Assembly: GCA_040880465.1 (NCBI GenBank)
Contig: JBBDIK010000012.1
Coordinates: forward strand, 261,417 to 325,416
Origin: JBBDIK01 sp040880465
GTDB taxonomy: Bacteria; Actinomycetota; UBA4738; JBBDHU01
Length of the DNA stretch: 64,000 nt
Direction of reading: 5' to 3'
In this document: positions 16,939 to 25,617 of the stretch, piece after piece
How the letters are laid out: the number at the start of each line of letters is the position of its first letter
How positions within the stretch are numbered: position 1 is the stretch's first letter
Program-made: the position numbers and the translations under genes
Notes under the pieces: model-generated
What the model was told of the DNA's origin: nothing
The model's input: the letters and a program-made list of their open reading frames with translations, nothing else
Databases searched by the model: none

Positions 16939-17875
16939 GGCGGTCCAGCGCGTGCGGCGACTGCTCGCCATGGTTCCCTTCATCATCCAACACCCGGGCG
17001 TTCCGATCGGAGAGCTTGCAGAGCTCTTCGGCGGGAGTGAGGACGAGATCGCATCGGACCTGAACCTGTTGTTCCTGACCGGGATCCCCCCGTACGGCCC
17101 CGGCGAACTGATCGACGTGGACATCGAAGAGGACCGGGTGTGGATCTCGATGGCCGATTACTTCTCACGCCCGCTTCGCCTGACCAGGAACGAGGCCGTC
17201 GCGCTCTACCTGCGCGGGAAGGCGGTGCTCGGAACCCCTGGCCTTCAGGAGGCCCCCGCCCTGGCGGCGGCGCTCGAGAAGATCGAGACCGCCCTGGGCG
17301 ACGAACTCGGCGATGTTGCGGAACGCGTCGAGACGGCTGGAACCGCGACGCCACCGGAATCGCTTGACCTGCTGCGCACCGCGGCGGCAGCCCGTCGGCG
17401 CGTCCAGATCGAGTACTACTCGGCTGCCCGCGACGACGTCTCGGTCCGAACGGTGGACCCCGAGCAGATCTTCAGCGCGTCGGGGTTCTGGTACGTCGTC
17501 GCGTGGGACGAAGGCGTCGAGGACACGCGAACGTTCCGGCTCGACCGGATCCGGGATGCTCGACTGGCAGAGGGATCGTTCACGCCGCGCGGGCTGGCCG
17601 ATCCGCACGTCCGTCTGTACGAACCGGCTGCGGGGGATCCACACGTTCGGCTGCGTCTCCATCCCGAGGCGGGATGGGTCGCCGAGTACTACGAGGCGAA
17701 GGTACGTTCCCGCTCTGACGACGGTTCGATGGAGATCGAGCTGTCCGTCACGCAACTGGCGTGGGTCGTGAAACTCGTGCTCCGGCTCCGGGGCCGGGCG
17801 CAGGTCCTAGAGCCCGACGAGCTGCGGCGGCGAGTTCGGGAGGAGGCGGTCGCCGGCCTGGCGAACTACCGCTGA
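16931..17875 (+). CDS. pafC: WYL-domain transcription regulator PafC
   Basis: A 314-residue partner of PafB with the same architecture: a winged helix at the start (AVQRVRRLLAMVPFIIQHPG), a middle linker, and a WYL-like domain (RVQIEYYSAARDDVSVRTVDPE followed by SGFWYVVAWDE) with a C-terminal extension. The 20-residue motif limit aside, the DPE and WYVV segments are the clearest hallmarks. It overlaps pafB by eight bases, which fits a one-to-one heterodimer. The downstream zinc-ribbon gene is 42 bases away. Confidence 0.9.
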   Translation: MSRAVQRVRRLLAMVPFIIQHPGVPIGELAELFGGSEDEIASDLNLLFLTGIPPYGPGELIDVDIEEDRVWISMADYFSRPLRLTRNEAVALYLRGKAVLGTPGLQEAPALAAALEKIETALGDELGDVAERVETAGTATPPESLDLLRTAAAARRRVQIEYYSAARDDVSVRTVDPEQIFSASGFWYVVAWDEGVEDTRTFRLDRIRDARLAEGSFTPRGLADPHVRLYEPAAGDPHVRLRLHPEAGWVAEYYEAKVRSRSDDGSMEIELSVTQLAWVVKLVLRLRGRAQVLEPDELRRRVREEAVAGLANYR

Positions 17876-17917
17876 CGGAGGCTCAAGGCGGAGACGGCCC
17901 GGACCGATAAGAGGGTC

Positions 17918-18247
17918 GTGACTACCATCAGGACGACCTGTCCCCGCTGCGGGGAAGTCGACATGGGGCCGAGTTCCATCCGCCTCTCGGTGTCCGGCGA
18001 GGGCGGCGAGGGCATCTACAGCTTCGTGTGTCCGGGTTGCAACGAAGATGTCGAGAAGCAGGCCGATCGCAAGATCGTGGCGCTCCTCGTCTCGGCGGGC
18101 GTATCCGTGGCGGGCGGCGACGCAGGTTCGGCTCCCGTCCTCTCCAGTCTGCCGGAGGCCCCGCCGATCAGCTTGGACGATGTCATCGAGTTCCACTACC
18201 AGTTGCAGAACGACGATGCCCTCCAGCAATTCCTCGAGGACGGATGA
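17918..18247 (+). CDS. Small zinc-ribbon protein
   Basis: A 109-residue protein with a CPRC motif at residues 8-11 and CPGC at about 39-42, which together make a treble-clef or ribbon zinc site. The rest is acidic, ending in QQFLEDG. I cannot assign a function. The GTG start at 17918 follows GATAAGAGGGTC. It is the first of a line of small genes between pafC and tatA. Confidence 0.65.
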   Translation: MTTIRTTCPRCGEVDMGPSSIRLSVSGEGGEGIYSFVCPGCNEDVEKQADRKIVALLVSAGVSVAGGDAGSAPVLSSLPEAPPISLDDVIEFHYQLQNDDALQQFLEDG

Positions 18248-18267
18248 CGTCGTAGGATAGCGGGGCG

Positions 18268-18534
18268 ATGTCAACCCCCGCGCTCATCATCCTCACCCTG
18301 GCCCTCCTGTCCTTCGGACTCTTCGTGGTCCTCGCCGTCGGGATCGGACGGAACGCACTCCGCCTGCTTCGCTCGGGGATGCGGTTCGTTCAGGAGATCT
18401 CGCCGGAGGTCCAACGTCTCGGCTCGGAGGCTTTCCGTGCCCAAGCTCGCGCGACGGAGCTCCAGCAGCGCACCGCCGAGGTCCGCGAACGCCTCGGGGC
18501 CGTCGGCGACGCGCTCCGTCGCATCGGACGATAG
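18268..18534 (+). CDS. Small membrane-anchored coiled-coil protein
   Basis: An 88-residue protein with one N-terminal membrane segment (residues about 5-30) followed by a charged helical tail rich in Arg, Glu and Gln (residues 45-88) likely to form a short coiled coil. TAGGAT (18253-18258) is nine bases before ATG 18268. The arrangement resembles small TatB-like or phage-shock-like anchors, but I do not recognise a family. Its position 35 bases before tatA suggests possible co-transcription with the export genes. Confidence 0.6.
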   Translation: MSTPALIILTLALLSFGLFVVLAVGIGRNALRLLRSGMRFVQEISPEVQRLGSEAFRAQARATELQQRTAEVRERLGAVGDALRRIGR

Positions 18535-18569
18535 GATTGGCCTGAGGGCCGTCGGCCCACGCCCGTGAC

Positions 18570-18992
18570 ATGTTCAACATCGGCCCCATGGAGATCCTGG
18601 TCGTCCTCGCCGTCGCGCTCGTCGTGGTTGGTCCGAAGCGGTTGCCAGAGCTTGGGAAGACGATCGGCAAGTCCCTCCGCGAATTCCGCAAGGCCCAGGA
18701 CGACCTGCGACGATCCATCGAGTTCGACATCGACGACGATGCGGCGCCGCCGTCCCGCAGGTCCGGGGGACCGATGAGCAGGGGATCGCGAGGCCGGGAT
18801 CCGGATGAGGACGACGAACCCGGCAAAGGACCAGCCGAGGCAAGGGTTGACGACGCCGATGAACCCTCCCTGGCCGAGGCGACGGCCAGCCACGCCGATA
18901 GCGATGCCGATAACGATGACGATGACGACGGAGACGTTCCGTCCCCGCGCGAGCCAGCCTCCCGCCCGCCCACTTCGGTGGACCCGGGATAG
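18570..18992 (+). CDS. tatA: Twin-arginine translocase subunit TatA/TatB
   Basis: A 140-residue Tat component. The N-terminus MFNIGPMEILVVLAVALVVVG is the family membrane helix, followed by the hinge PKRLPELGKTIGK and an amphipathic helix SLREFRKAQDDLRRS. The start NIGPMEI is closer to TatB than TatA, but no second copy is seen here, so it may serve both roles. The tail from residue 50 is low-complexity and very acidic, with a DNDDDDDGD run. It is followed by tatC after 15 bases. Confidence 0.88.
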   Translation: MFNIGPMEILVVLAVALVVVGPKRLPELGKTIGKSLREFRKAQDDLRRSIEFDIDDDAAPPSRRSGGPMSRGSRGRDPDEDDEPGKGPAEARVDDADEPSLAEATASHADSDADNDDDDDGDVPSPREPASRPPTSVDPG

Positions 18993-19007
18993 CGACAGAG
19001 ACCGGCG

Positions 19008-19772
19008 ATGAAGCTCATCCCGAGGCGCCGTGAACGCCCACGCGAGATGACGATCGTGGAGCATCTCGCCGAGCTGCGGACCCGGCTCGTGGTCTCCGCT
19101 GTCGCGATCGCCGCCGGGTCCGTCGTCGGGTGGTTCCTCTTCGAGCCGTTCCTCGACATGATCCGGAAGCCCTTCTGTGAGGCGCTCTCAGCGCTGCCCG
19201 AGAAGGCGCAGCCGCCGACGGGGTGTGACCTCGTGTTCAATGGCCCCGTCGAGCCGTTCATGATCAAGCTGAAGGTCGTCGTCTTTATCGGGTTGCTCAT
19301 CGCGCTCCCCATCTTGCTATGGCAGTTCTGGCTCTTCATCACGCCGGGACTGACCAAGAAGGAAAAGCGGTACGCCGTGCCATTCATCGGGTCATCGGTG
19401 CTGCTCTTCGCGCTCGGTGCCTCCCTCGCGTACCTGACGCTCCCGCTCGGATTGCAGTTCCTTCTCGGATTCGCCGGAGAGGGCTTCGTTCCCTTGCTGA
19501 CGGCCAGCCGGTACATCGGGTTCTTCATCCTCATGACTCTGGCGTTCGGCATCGCGTTCGAGTTCCCGATCATCCTGATCTTCCTGTGCGTAGTCGGGAT
19601 CATCTCGAGTCGGCAGCTCCGCTCCTGGCGGCGCTACGCCGTCGTCGCCGTGTGCCTGCTCGCGGCCGTCATCACCCCGAGCCAGGACCCCTACACGCTC
19701 CTCGCGATGGCGGTCCCGATGTACTTGTTCTACGAGGCCGCTATCCTGGTGGCCCGCCTGCTCAAGAAGTAG
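19008..19772 (+). CDS. tatC: Twin-arginine translocase subunit TatC
   Basis: A 254-residue polytopic membrane protein that binds twin-arginine signal peptides in the Tat receptor. Hallmarks are the N-terminal MTIVEHLAELRTRLVVS, the segment PILLWQFWLFITPGLTKKEKR between membrane helices, the conserved FGIAFEFPII, and ITPSQDPYT near the end. Six membrane helices can be counted. The cytoplasmic N-terminus is shortened to about ten basic residues. It forms an operon with tatA, and the next gene begins 15 bases later after GGAGGAGAG. Confidence 0.95.
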   Translation: MKLIPRRRERPREMTIVEHLAELRTRLVVSAVAIAAGSVVGWFLFEPFLDMIRKPFCEALSALPEKAQPPTGCDLVFNGPVEPFMIKLKVVVFIGLLIALPILLWQFWLFITPGLTKKEKRYAVPFIGSSVLLFALGASLAYLTLPLGLQFLLGFAGEGFVPLLTASRYIGFFILMTLAFGIAFEFPIILIFLCVVGIISSRQLRSWRRYAVVAVCLLAAVITPSQDPYTLLAMAVPMYLFYEAAILVARLLKK

Positions 19773-19787
19773 TTCGGAGGAGAGTCC

Positions 19788-20573
19788 GTGGCCATCAAGG
19801 GGAAGAAGAGGACGAAGGGGCGGCGGCCCAAGGCGGCTGCGCCCAAGCCCGTCGTGGTCACGCCCAAGCAGCCGCTCGTGGGGCGCCGATGGTTCCAGAT
19901 CACGGTGGTCGCGGTCCTGGTTGCTGGTGTTGCCCTCGGGATCGGGTATGGGTTCGGGCATCAGGCCACGCTCGACGCCATCAGGGCCGATGACGTCGTC
20001 GCCACGAAGGCCTTGGGCACATACAAGAAGGAAGCGGACGGAGCGCTCGCGAACGTCGGGTACCCCACCACGGACGGCTTCGGCATCCTGACCGAACTCC
20101 CAACGCCGGATGCCATCCGTACCGGCGGAGTGAGCGACCGTGAGGCCACCGGTGCGGCCAAGGCCGCCGTTAAGGCCACGAAAGCGGCCAACCAAGGACT
20201 CCTTGCCGTGGATGTCGACAAGCTCGTTCCGGGGCTCCAGCCGACGATCGCCGACCACATCGTCGGTTCGCGGGACGAGATGGCCGCATCCCTGGAGATG
20301 TACCGGCAGTACGCGATCCTCCTGAAGGAGGCGGTGGGGTCCAGCGGCGCCGATCGTGCCTTCCTGCTGGGTGCGGCCGAACGGCTCAAGGGAAGCGCCA
20401 ACGCGGTCTTCAGCCGAGGGTACAACCGGTTCATCAGCATCCTCAGGCTCTACGACCTCTACACGGCGCCACAACAGCCCGGAGCACCTGCCGGTGGCGT
20501 TCCGGGCGGGGTCCCGGGAGGGGTCCCTGGTGGCACCGCGCCTATCCCGGGAACCGTTCCGGCCGGACCGTAG
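19788..20573 (+). CDS. Membrane-anchored extracellular protein with Pro/Gly repeat tail
   Basis: A 261-residue protein with a highly basic N-terminus (KGKKRTKGRR), one membrane helix (residues about 45-62) and an extracytoplasmic helical domain of about 160 residues. The tail holds an exact GGVP repeat (GGVPGGVPGGVPGGT, near 20492-20535) followed by a Pro-rich end. I do not recognise the fold. GTG 19788 follows GGAGGAGAG. The stop overlaps the start of the diacylglycerol kinase gene by one base, so expression is linked. Confidence 0.6.
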   Translation: MAIKGKKRTKGRRPKAAAPKPVVVTPKQPLVGRRWFQITVVAVLVAGVALGIGYGFGHQATLDAIRADDVVATKALGTYKKEADGALANVGYPTTDGFGILTELPTPDAIRTGGVSDREATGAAKAAVKATKAANQGLLAVDVDKLVPGLQPTIADHIVGSRDEMAASLEMYRQYAILLKEAVGSSGADRAFLLGAAERLKGSANAVFSRGYNRFISILRLYDLYTAPQQPGAPAGGVPGGVPGGVPGGTAPIPGTVPAGP

Positions 20574-21463
20574 TGCGCGGACCGATCTCGGTCGTGGTCA
20601 ATCCGGCCGCCGGCCGAGGCCGGGCACTCAAGCTACTACCGGAACTGCGCGCACTGCTCGCAGCCCGGGGCATCGAGCACGTCGTGAGCGTCTCCGCTTC
20701 GCCGCAGGAGCCGGAGATCCTCGCCCGCACGGCGGCCGAAGCCGGCACGACTGCCGTGATCGCCGTCGGTGGGGACGGACTCGCCGGGATGGTCGCCAAC
20801 GGGCTCGCGGGAAGCTCGACGGCGCTCGGGGTCGTCCCCGCAGGAACGGGCGACGACTTCGCGCGGGCCCTCGGACTCTCGAGACGGCGTCCGCTCGAGG
20901 GGCTCGACCTCTTGACCGATGCTCTGCGGCCCCGCACGGTAGACCTCGGGCTGGTCTCGACGGCCGAACGCAGCCGGTACTTCGTCGCCGTCGCCAGTGC
21001 CGGGTTCGATGCGGAGGTCGCTGCGGTAGCCAACCGCATCCGTGGCGGTGGGAGGATCAGGTACGTGCTCGCTCTCCTCAGGACCCTCCAGCGGTTCCGC
21101 CCGCTCAGCCTCGACGTCGTCGTCGACGGCGCGCGGTCCTCGCTGCCGGCGATGCTCATCGCCATCGGGAACGGGCCGACGTATGGCGGCGGGATGCGCG
21201 TGACCCCGGGAGCCCGGATCGATGACGGAGAACTCGAGGCATGCCTCGTCCGTGCACTGGGGCGGGCGCGGTTCTTGGCCACGTTCCCACGTGTGTATCG
21301 GGGGACCCACGTCCGCCATCCGAAGGTAACGATGTTGCATGGCCAGCGTTTCGAGGTGACCTCCGATCGGCGAACGCCGGTGTTCGCGGACGGCGAGGCG
21401 GTGGGTGTGCTCCCGGCAACCGTCGAGGTTGTTCCCGGCGCGCTCCGCGTCCTGTCCCGCTGA
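20573..21463 (+). CDS. Diacylglycerol/lipid kinase family protein
   Basis: A 296-residue protein of the DAGK_cat family, soluble kinases that phosphorylate diacylglycerol or related lipids at the membrane. The ATP-binding region is VIAVGGDGLAGMVANG (GGDGT is the usual form, here GGDGL), followed by GVVPAGTGDDFARALGL with the conserved Asp. The C-terminal beta domain includes GNGPTYGGGMRVTPGA. It starts with GTG 20573, overlapping the preceding stop. A second, more divergent copy lies on the other side of helY. Confidence 0.8.
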   Translation: MRGPISVVVNPAAGRGRALKLLPELRALLAARGIEHVVSVSASPQEPEILARTAAEAGTTAVIAVGGDGLAGMVANGLAGSSTALGVVPAGTGDDFARALGLSRRRPLEGLDLLTDALRPRTVDLGLVSTAERSRYFVAVASAGFDAEVAAVANRIRGGGRIRYVLALLRTLQRFRPLSLDVVVDGARSSLPAMLIAIGNGPTYGGGMRVTPGARIDDGELEACLVRALGRARFLATFPRVYRGTHVRHPKVTMLHGQRFEVTSDRRTPVFADGEAVGVLPATVEVVPGALRVLSR

Positions 21464-21494
21464 GCGCCTCGGCGGTCACCCGTAGACTGGCGCC

Positions 21495-24149
21495 ATGCTC
21501 GAGGAGTTCTCAGCCAGGTACCCGTTCCCCCTCGATGGATTCCAGCTCGACGCGATCGTTGCGCTGGATGAGGGTCGGTCCGTGTTGGTCGCCGCCCCGA
21601 CGGGCAGCGGCAAGACCGTCGTCGCCGAGTACGCGATCCACATGGCTCTCGAGAGCGGCCGGAAGGCCTTCTACACGACGCCGCTGAAGGCGCTCTCGAA
21701 CCAGAAGTTCGGCGACCTCGTCGCCCGATACGGGGTGGAGCAGGTAGGACTGCTGACGGGGGACAACACCATCAACGGAGAGGCGCCGGTCGTGGTGATG
21801 ACGACCGAAGTGCTCCGGAACATGCTCTACGAGCGGAGCCCCACGCTCGGTGGACTCGCCTTCGTTGTCATGGACGAGGTGCACTACCTCCAGGACCCCT
21901 ATCGGGGCGCCGTCTGGGAGGAGGTGCTGATCCACCTGCCGCCCTCGGTCGACGTCGTCTGCCTGTCGGCGACCATCTCCAACGCTGAGGAATTCGGCGA
22001 GTGGATCGGCACGCTCCGGGGCCCGACGGAGGTCGTGATCGAGGAACGCAGGCCGGTGCCGTTGGAGCACCACTACCTCGTCGGGCACCAGCTGCACCCG
22101 ATGCACGTCGACCAGGAGGGGCGACCGGCACCCAACCCCTACCTGGTGTCGCTGGACCAGCGGGAGCTGCGGGTCCCAAGCCGCGGGCGCCGGTCGAGCG
22201 GCCAGCGGGGGACCATCCAGAGCCGGAGAGGACGTCCGCGTGAAGGCCATCGGCGCGTTTACATCCCTCGGCGCGAAGAGGTCGTGGAGGTCCTGGACGA
22301 TGCCGGGATGCTGCCGGCGATCTACTTCATCTTCAGCCGGGCCGGCTGCGACCGCAGCGTCAAGATGGTGCTGGACGCAGGGGTCCGTCTGACGACCGCG
22401 CCCGAGGCCCGGCACATCCGCGAGTTCGCCGAATTGCGGGCGGCCTGGATGGACGAGGAAGATCTTTCCACCCTCGGGTTCGAGGAGTTCGTCGAGGCGC
22501 TCGCCGCCGGGGTGGCCTCGCATCACGCCGGGATGCTGCCGCTGTTCAAGGAGACGGTCGAAGAGCTGTTCGAACAGGGGCTCGTCAAGGTTGTGTTCGC
22601 CACCGAGACGCTGTCGCTCGGGATCAACATGCCGGCGAAGACCGTCGTCCTGGAGGACCTGTGGAAGTTCCAGGGGGAGCGGCACGAGATGCTGACCCCG
22701 GGGGAGTACACGCAGCTCACCGGTCGAGCAGGGCGGCGGTCGATCGACGAGGTGGGGCACGCGGTGGTCGTGTACCAGCGCGACGTCGGATTCGAGCGCG
22801 TAGCGGCGCTGGCCAGTACCCGGACGTACGAGCTGCGGTCATCGTTCCGGCCCTCGTACAACATGGCGGTCAACCTCGTGCGCAACTACACGCGCGAACA
22901 AGCGCATCAGCTCCTCGATTCCTCGTTCGGTCAATTCCTCGCCGACCGCAGTGTCGTCTCCGTCGAGCGCGGGATCGCGCGGGACCGGGATCGCCTCGCA
23001 GAGCTCCATGGACGCATGGCGTGCGACCGCGGTGACTTCCTGGAGTACTGGCAGCTCCGTGAGCACGCCCGCGAAACCCGTCGAACAGCCCGTAAGGACG
23101 GTGAACGAGTCCGGACCGACGCCGTCAAACAGCGGCTGGCTCGCCTGCGTCCCGGGGACGTGATCTTCCTACCCGGCACCCGCCGACGCGGGCTCGCGGC
23201 CGTCGTGTCCTCGCGCGACGGCAAGCCCACAGCCGTGACGCAGGACCGCCGCGAGCGGCCCTTCCGGCTCCTCCCGAACGATTTCCCAGAACCTCCGGAA
23301 CCGGTGACCAAGATCACGCTCCCAAGGTCGGGGAGGGCCCACAGCCCCAAGTACCGCCGGGATGTCGCGTCCGCCCTCCTTGCCCTCGATGTCCGGGCCC
23401 CTCGTTCGGGGCGATCCCGGCCCGATCATGCCGCCGAGGAAGAGGCCCGCGACCTGGACCTTCGCGCGGACCGGCATCCATGCAACACCTGTCCCGATCG
23501 CAAGGAGCACGAGCGGTTCGGGGTCCAAGCGTCGAAGATCGCTGCATCGATCGAACGCGCGGAACGCCGGATCCGGACCAAGACCGAAACGCTGGGTCGG
23601 CGTTTCGACCGCGTACTCGCGGTTCTGGAGGAACTGGGGTACGTCAAGGACTTCTCGATCCTCCCGAAGGGCGAGGTGCTGGCTCGCATCTACGGGGAGG
23701 GCGACATCTTGGTAGGCGAGGCCATCGACGACGGCGCCCTGCTCGGATTGACGGCGGCGGAGACGGCTGCGGTCGTCTCCACGATGGTCTACGAGTCCCG
23801 GGAGCGGTATCCACGGGAGGGGAGGATGCCGTCGGAGGCCTCGGCTGAGGCGGCGCGGGCGCTCTCCCGAACCTGGAAGCGCATCCGCCGGGTCGAGGAG
23901 GAACAGCAGGTGGAGTTGTGCCGGGAGCTCGACCTGGGATTCGCCGAACCCATCCACCGATGGGCCGCCGGGGACGGCTTGCCCGGTGTCCTCGAGGAGG
24001 CCGGCATGACCCCCGGCGACTTCGTACGGAACTGCAAGCAGCTCCTCGACCTGCTTCGTCAGATCGACGAGGTTGCGCCGGACACGACGGATGCAGGAGC
24101 GGCCCGGAACGCCGTCAACCGAGGCGTCGTGGCCTACACCGGGGTCTGA
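21495..24149 (+). CDS. helY: Ski2/Mtr4-like DEVH-box RNA helicase
   Basis: An 884-residue superfamily-2 helicase of the Ski2-like group, called HelY in actinobacteria. Walker A is AAPTGSGKT near residue 36, the DEVH box is FVVMDEVHYLQD, motif III is CLSATI, and motif VI is QLTGRAGRRSID. The C-terminal part (beyond residue 470) matches the extended helical and DSHCT-like regions. A likely role is RNA unwinding for decay or ribosome processing. TAGACT at 21483-21488 stands six bases before ATG 21495, so a leaderless transcript is likely. As in M. tuberculosis, it lies near tatC. Confidence 0.9.
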   Translation: MLEEFSARYPFPLDGFQLDAIVALDEGRSVLVAAPTGSGKTVVAEYAIHMALESGRKAFYTTPLKALSNQKFGDLVARYGVEQVGLLTGDNTINGEAPVVVMTTEVLRNMLYERSPTLGGLAFVVMDEVHYLQDPYRGAVWEEVLIHLPPSVDVVCLSATISNAEEFGEWIGTLRGPTEVVIEERRPVPLEHHYLVGHQLHPMHVDQEGRPAPNPYLVSLDQRELRVPSRGRRSSGQRGTIQSRRGRPREGHRRVYIPRREEVVEVLDDAGMLPAIYFIFSRAGCDRSVKMVLDAGVRLTTAPEARHIREFAELRAAWMDEEDLSTLGFEEFVEALAAGVASHHAGMLPLFKETVEELFEQGLVKVVFATETLSLGINMPAKTVVLEDLWKFQGERHEMLTPGEYTQLTGRAGRRSIDEVGHAVVVYQRDVGFERVAALASTRTYELRSSFRPSYNMAVNLVRNYTREQAHQLLDSSFGQFLADRSVVSVERGIARDRDRLAELHGRMACDRGDFLEYWQLREHARETRRTARKDGERVRTDAVKQRLARLRPGDVIFLPGTRRRGLAAVVSSRDGKPTAVTQDRRERPFRLLPNDFPEPPEPVTKITLPRSGRAHSPKYRRDVASALLALDVRAPRSGRSRPDHAAEEEARDLDLRADRHPCNTCPDRKEHERFGVQASKIAASIERAERRIRTKTETLGRRFDRVLAVLEELGYVKDFSILPKGEVLARIYGEGDILVGEAIDDGALLGLTAAETAAVVSTMVYESRERYPREGRMPSEASAEAARALSRTWKRIRRVEEEQQVELCRELDLGFAEPIHRWAAGDGLPGVLEEAGMTPGDFVRNCKQLLDLLRQIDEVAPDTTDAGAARNAVNRGVVAYTGV

Positions 24150-24151
24150 CG

Positions 24152-25075
24152 GTGAACGAGCCGTTCGGCCCCGTCACGTTCGTCGCCGACCCGCGCATCG
24201 CCGACGCCCGATCAGCTGAGGCCAAGGCCGAGGCACTGCTCGACGACCACCGCTTGACGTACCGCCGAACGGACGGTGACGGTGCTGGTGGCCGCGGCGT
24301 GGGTGACATAGTCGCGAACGCCGTCTCGGGGGGCGCCCGATTCCTCGCGATCGTGGGCGACGACCGGAGCTTCAGCGAGGCCGTCGATGCGGCCTTGACG
24401 ATTCCGGATACCGATGCAGTGCCCACCCTCGGCATGATCTCGACGGATCCAGAGAGCGATCTGATCAAGACGTTCGGATTGCCCGCCGAGCCGGAGAAGG
24501 CGGCGCGCCACCTGGTCGGCGGGAACCACTATCCGCTCGACATCGGTCGGATCACGTGTTCGGGACCGGAGGCCGGGGAGGTCACGCGGCACTTCGCGTT
24601 GGTGGCGATGATCGGCTCGACCGCAGACATGCTCCGACGGGAGGCTCGGCTCCCGCGATCGCTGGGCGACCGCGGCCGGCGCTTCGTGGCGTTCTGGTCC
24701 GCACTGGCACGCGCGCCGATGGCTGGCTTGCATATCCGAGCGGATCGCAAGGAGTGGGAGGGGAGGGGATATGAGGTCATCGTCGGCAACTGCAACTTCT
24801 TCCGGGGACTCCGGGTCTCACCGCGCTCGTATCCTGGGGACGGGGTGCTCGATGTGCTGGTCTGGAACGGACCGCGATCGGACCAGTTCACCCTGATGTC
24901 GAAGATGGTTCGTGGCGAGCACGTTCCTTCCCCGCACCTGGCAGAACTCAGGGCGAAGATCGGCGTCGGCATCGAGTCGGATCGCCCGCTGCCGGTTTCT
25001 GTGGATGGTCAGGTGATCGGGACGACGCCGGCGAAGGTCGTCGTGATGCCGGCGGCGGTGAACCTGAAGCTCTAG
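24152..25075 (+). CDS. Divergent diacylglycerol-kinase-family protein with a degenerate ATP site
   Basis: A 307-residue relative of the gene at 20573. The C-terminal half keeps the family fold (GYEVIVGNCNFFRGLRVSP and DGVLDVLVWNG). The nucleotide-binding loop is altered: GGDGT is replaced by VGDDRS, and the second loop reads LGMISTDPESDLIK instead of a PAGTGND-type sequence. It may be inactive as a kinase or use another substrate. GTG 24152 is two bases after the helY stop. The end overlaps the convergent gene by four bases. Confidence 0.7.
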   Translation: MNEPFGPVTFVADPRIADARSAEAKAEALLDDHRLTYRRTDGDGAGGRGVGDIVANAVSGGARFLAIVGDDRSFSEAVDAALTIPDTDAVPTLGMISTDPESDLIKTFGLPAEPEKAARHLVGGNHYPLDIGRITCSGPEAGEVTRHFALVAMIGSTADMLRREARLPRSLGDRGRRFVAFWSALARAPMAGLHIRADRKEWEGRGYEVIVGNCNFFRGLRVSPRSYPGDGVLDVLVWNGPRSDQFTLMSKMVRGEHVPSPHLAELRAKIGVGIESDRPLPVSVDGQVIGTTPAKVVVMPAAVNLKL

Positions 25076-25578
25076 GTGGGTTTGCACCCTTCGCTCTGGA
25101 CTCCTGGCGACGGGGTGGCCTGAGACGCCTTCCCGAGTCCAGCGAAGGCTCCATTGCACGGGACCATGCCGATCACCCATGTGTCGCCGTCTCGACGGAG
25201 TCCCCATTCGATGGCGATGCTGGCATCTCCGCCCTCGATCACCTTCACCTGCGCGGTCTCTCCACCTTCTCCCTCAAGCGTGACCGACTCGATCTCCAGT
25301 TTGGGTACAGAGTCAGGTGGCGGGAGGGCCGCGCACAGGTCGGGTCCGTCGGTGATGGCGAGGCGTTCGAAGAGGGCTGAGGTCGCGTCACAGTCACCCG
25401 AACGCGCGGCCTCGTAGAACTCGCCGACCACCTGGCCGGGTCCCGTCGTCTTGTCGACCAGCAAGAGGAGGAGGAGTGTCGTGATGCCGACGGCAAGACC
25501 GATGGACACGAGCGCCATCCACAGCGGCACATGAGTCGGGACCGCCTTGAGGTCTCCATCGTCGGATGGATCGGACAT
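25072..25578 (-). CDS. Single-pass membrane protein, function unknown
   Basis: A 168-residue protein with an acidic cytoplasmic start, one membrane helix (residues about 20-42) and an external domain beginning GPGQVVGEFYEAARSGD. This beginning resembles small NTF2-like or DUF4878-type domains, but the match is weak. Cysteines at residues 63, 81, 147 and 165 could form disulphides. TAGGCT (25586-25591, minus) lies seven bases before the ATG, suggesting leaderless expression. It overlaps the convergent lipid-kinase-like gene by four bases. Confidence 0.55.
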   Translation of the reverse strand: MSDPSDDGDLKAVPTHVPLWMALVSIGLAVGITTLLLLLLVDKTTGPGQVVGEFYEAARSGDCDATSALFERLAITDGPDLCAALPPPDSVPKLEIESVTLEGEGGETAQVKVIEGGDASIAIEWGLRRDGDTWVIGMVPCNGAFAGLGKASQATPSPGVQSEGCKPT

Positions 25579-25617
25579 GGGGTGGAGCCTAGCAGCGCGC
25601 GTGGGCGGCTCCGGGGA

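Noticed and set aside
20492..20535. Tandem GGVP-coding repeat
   Set aside because: It is an in-frame low-complexity tail of a real protein, not a CRISPR or mobile repeat.
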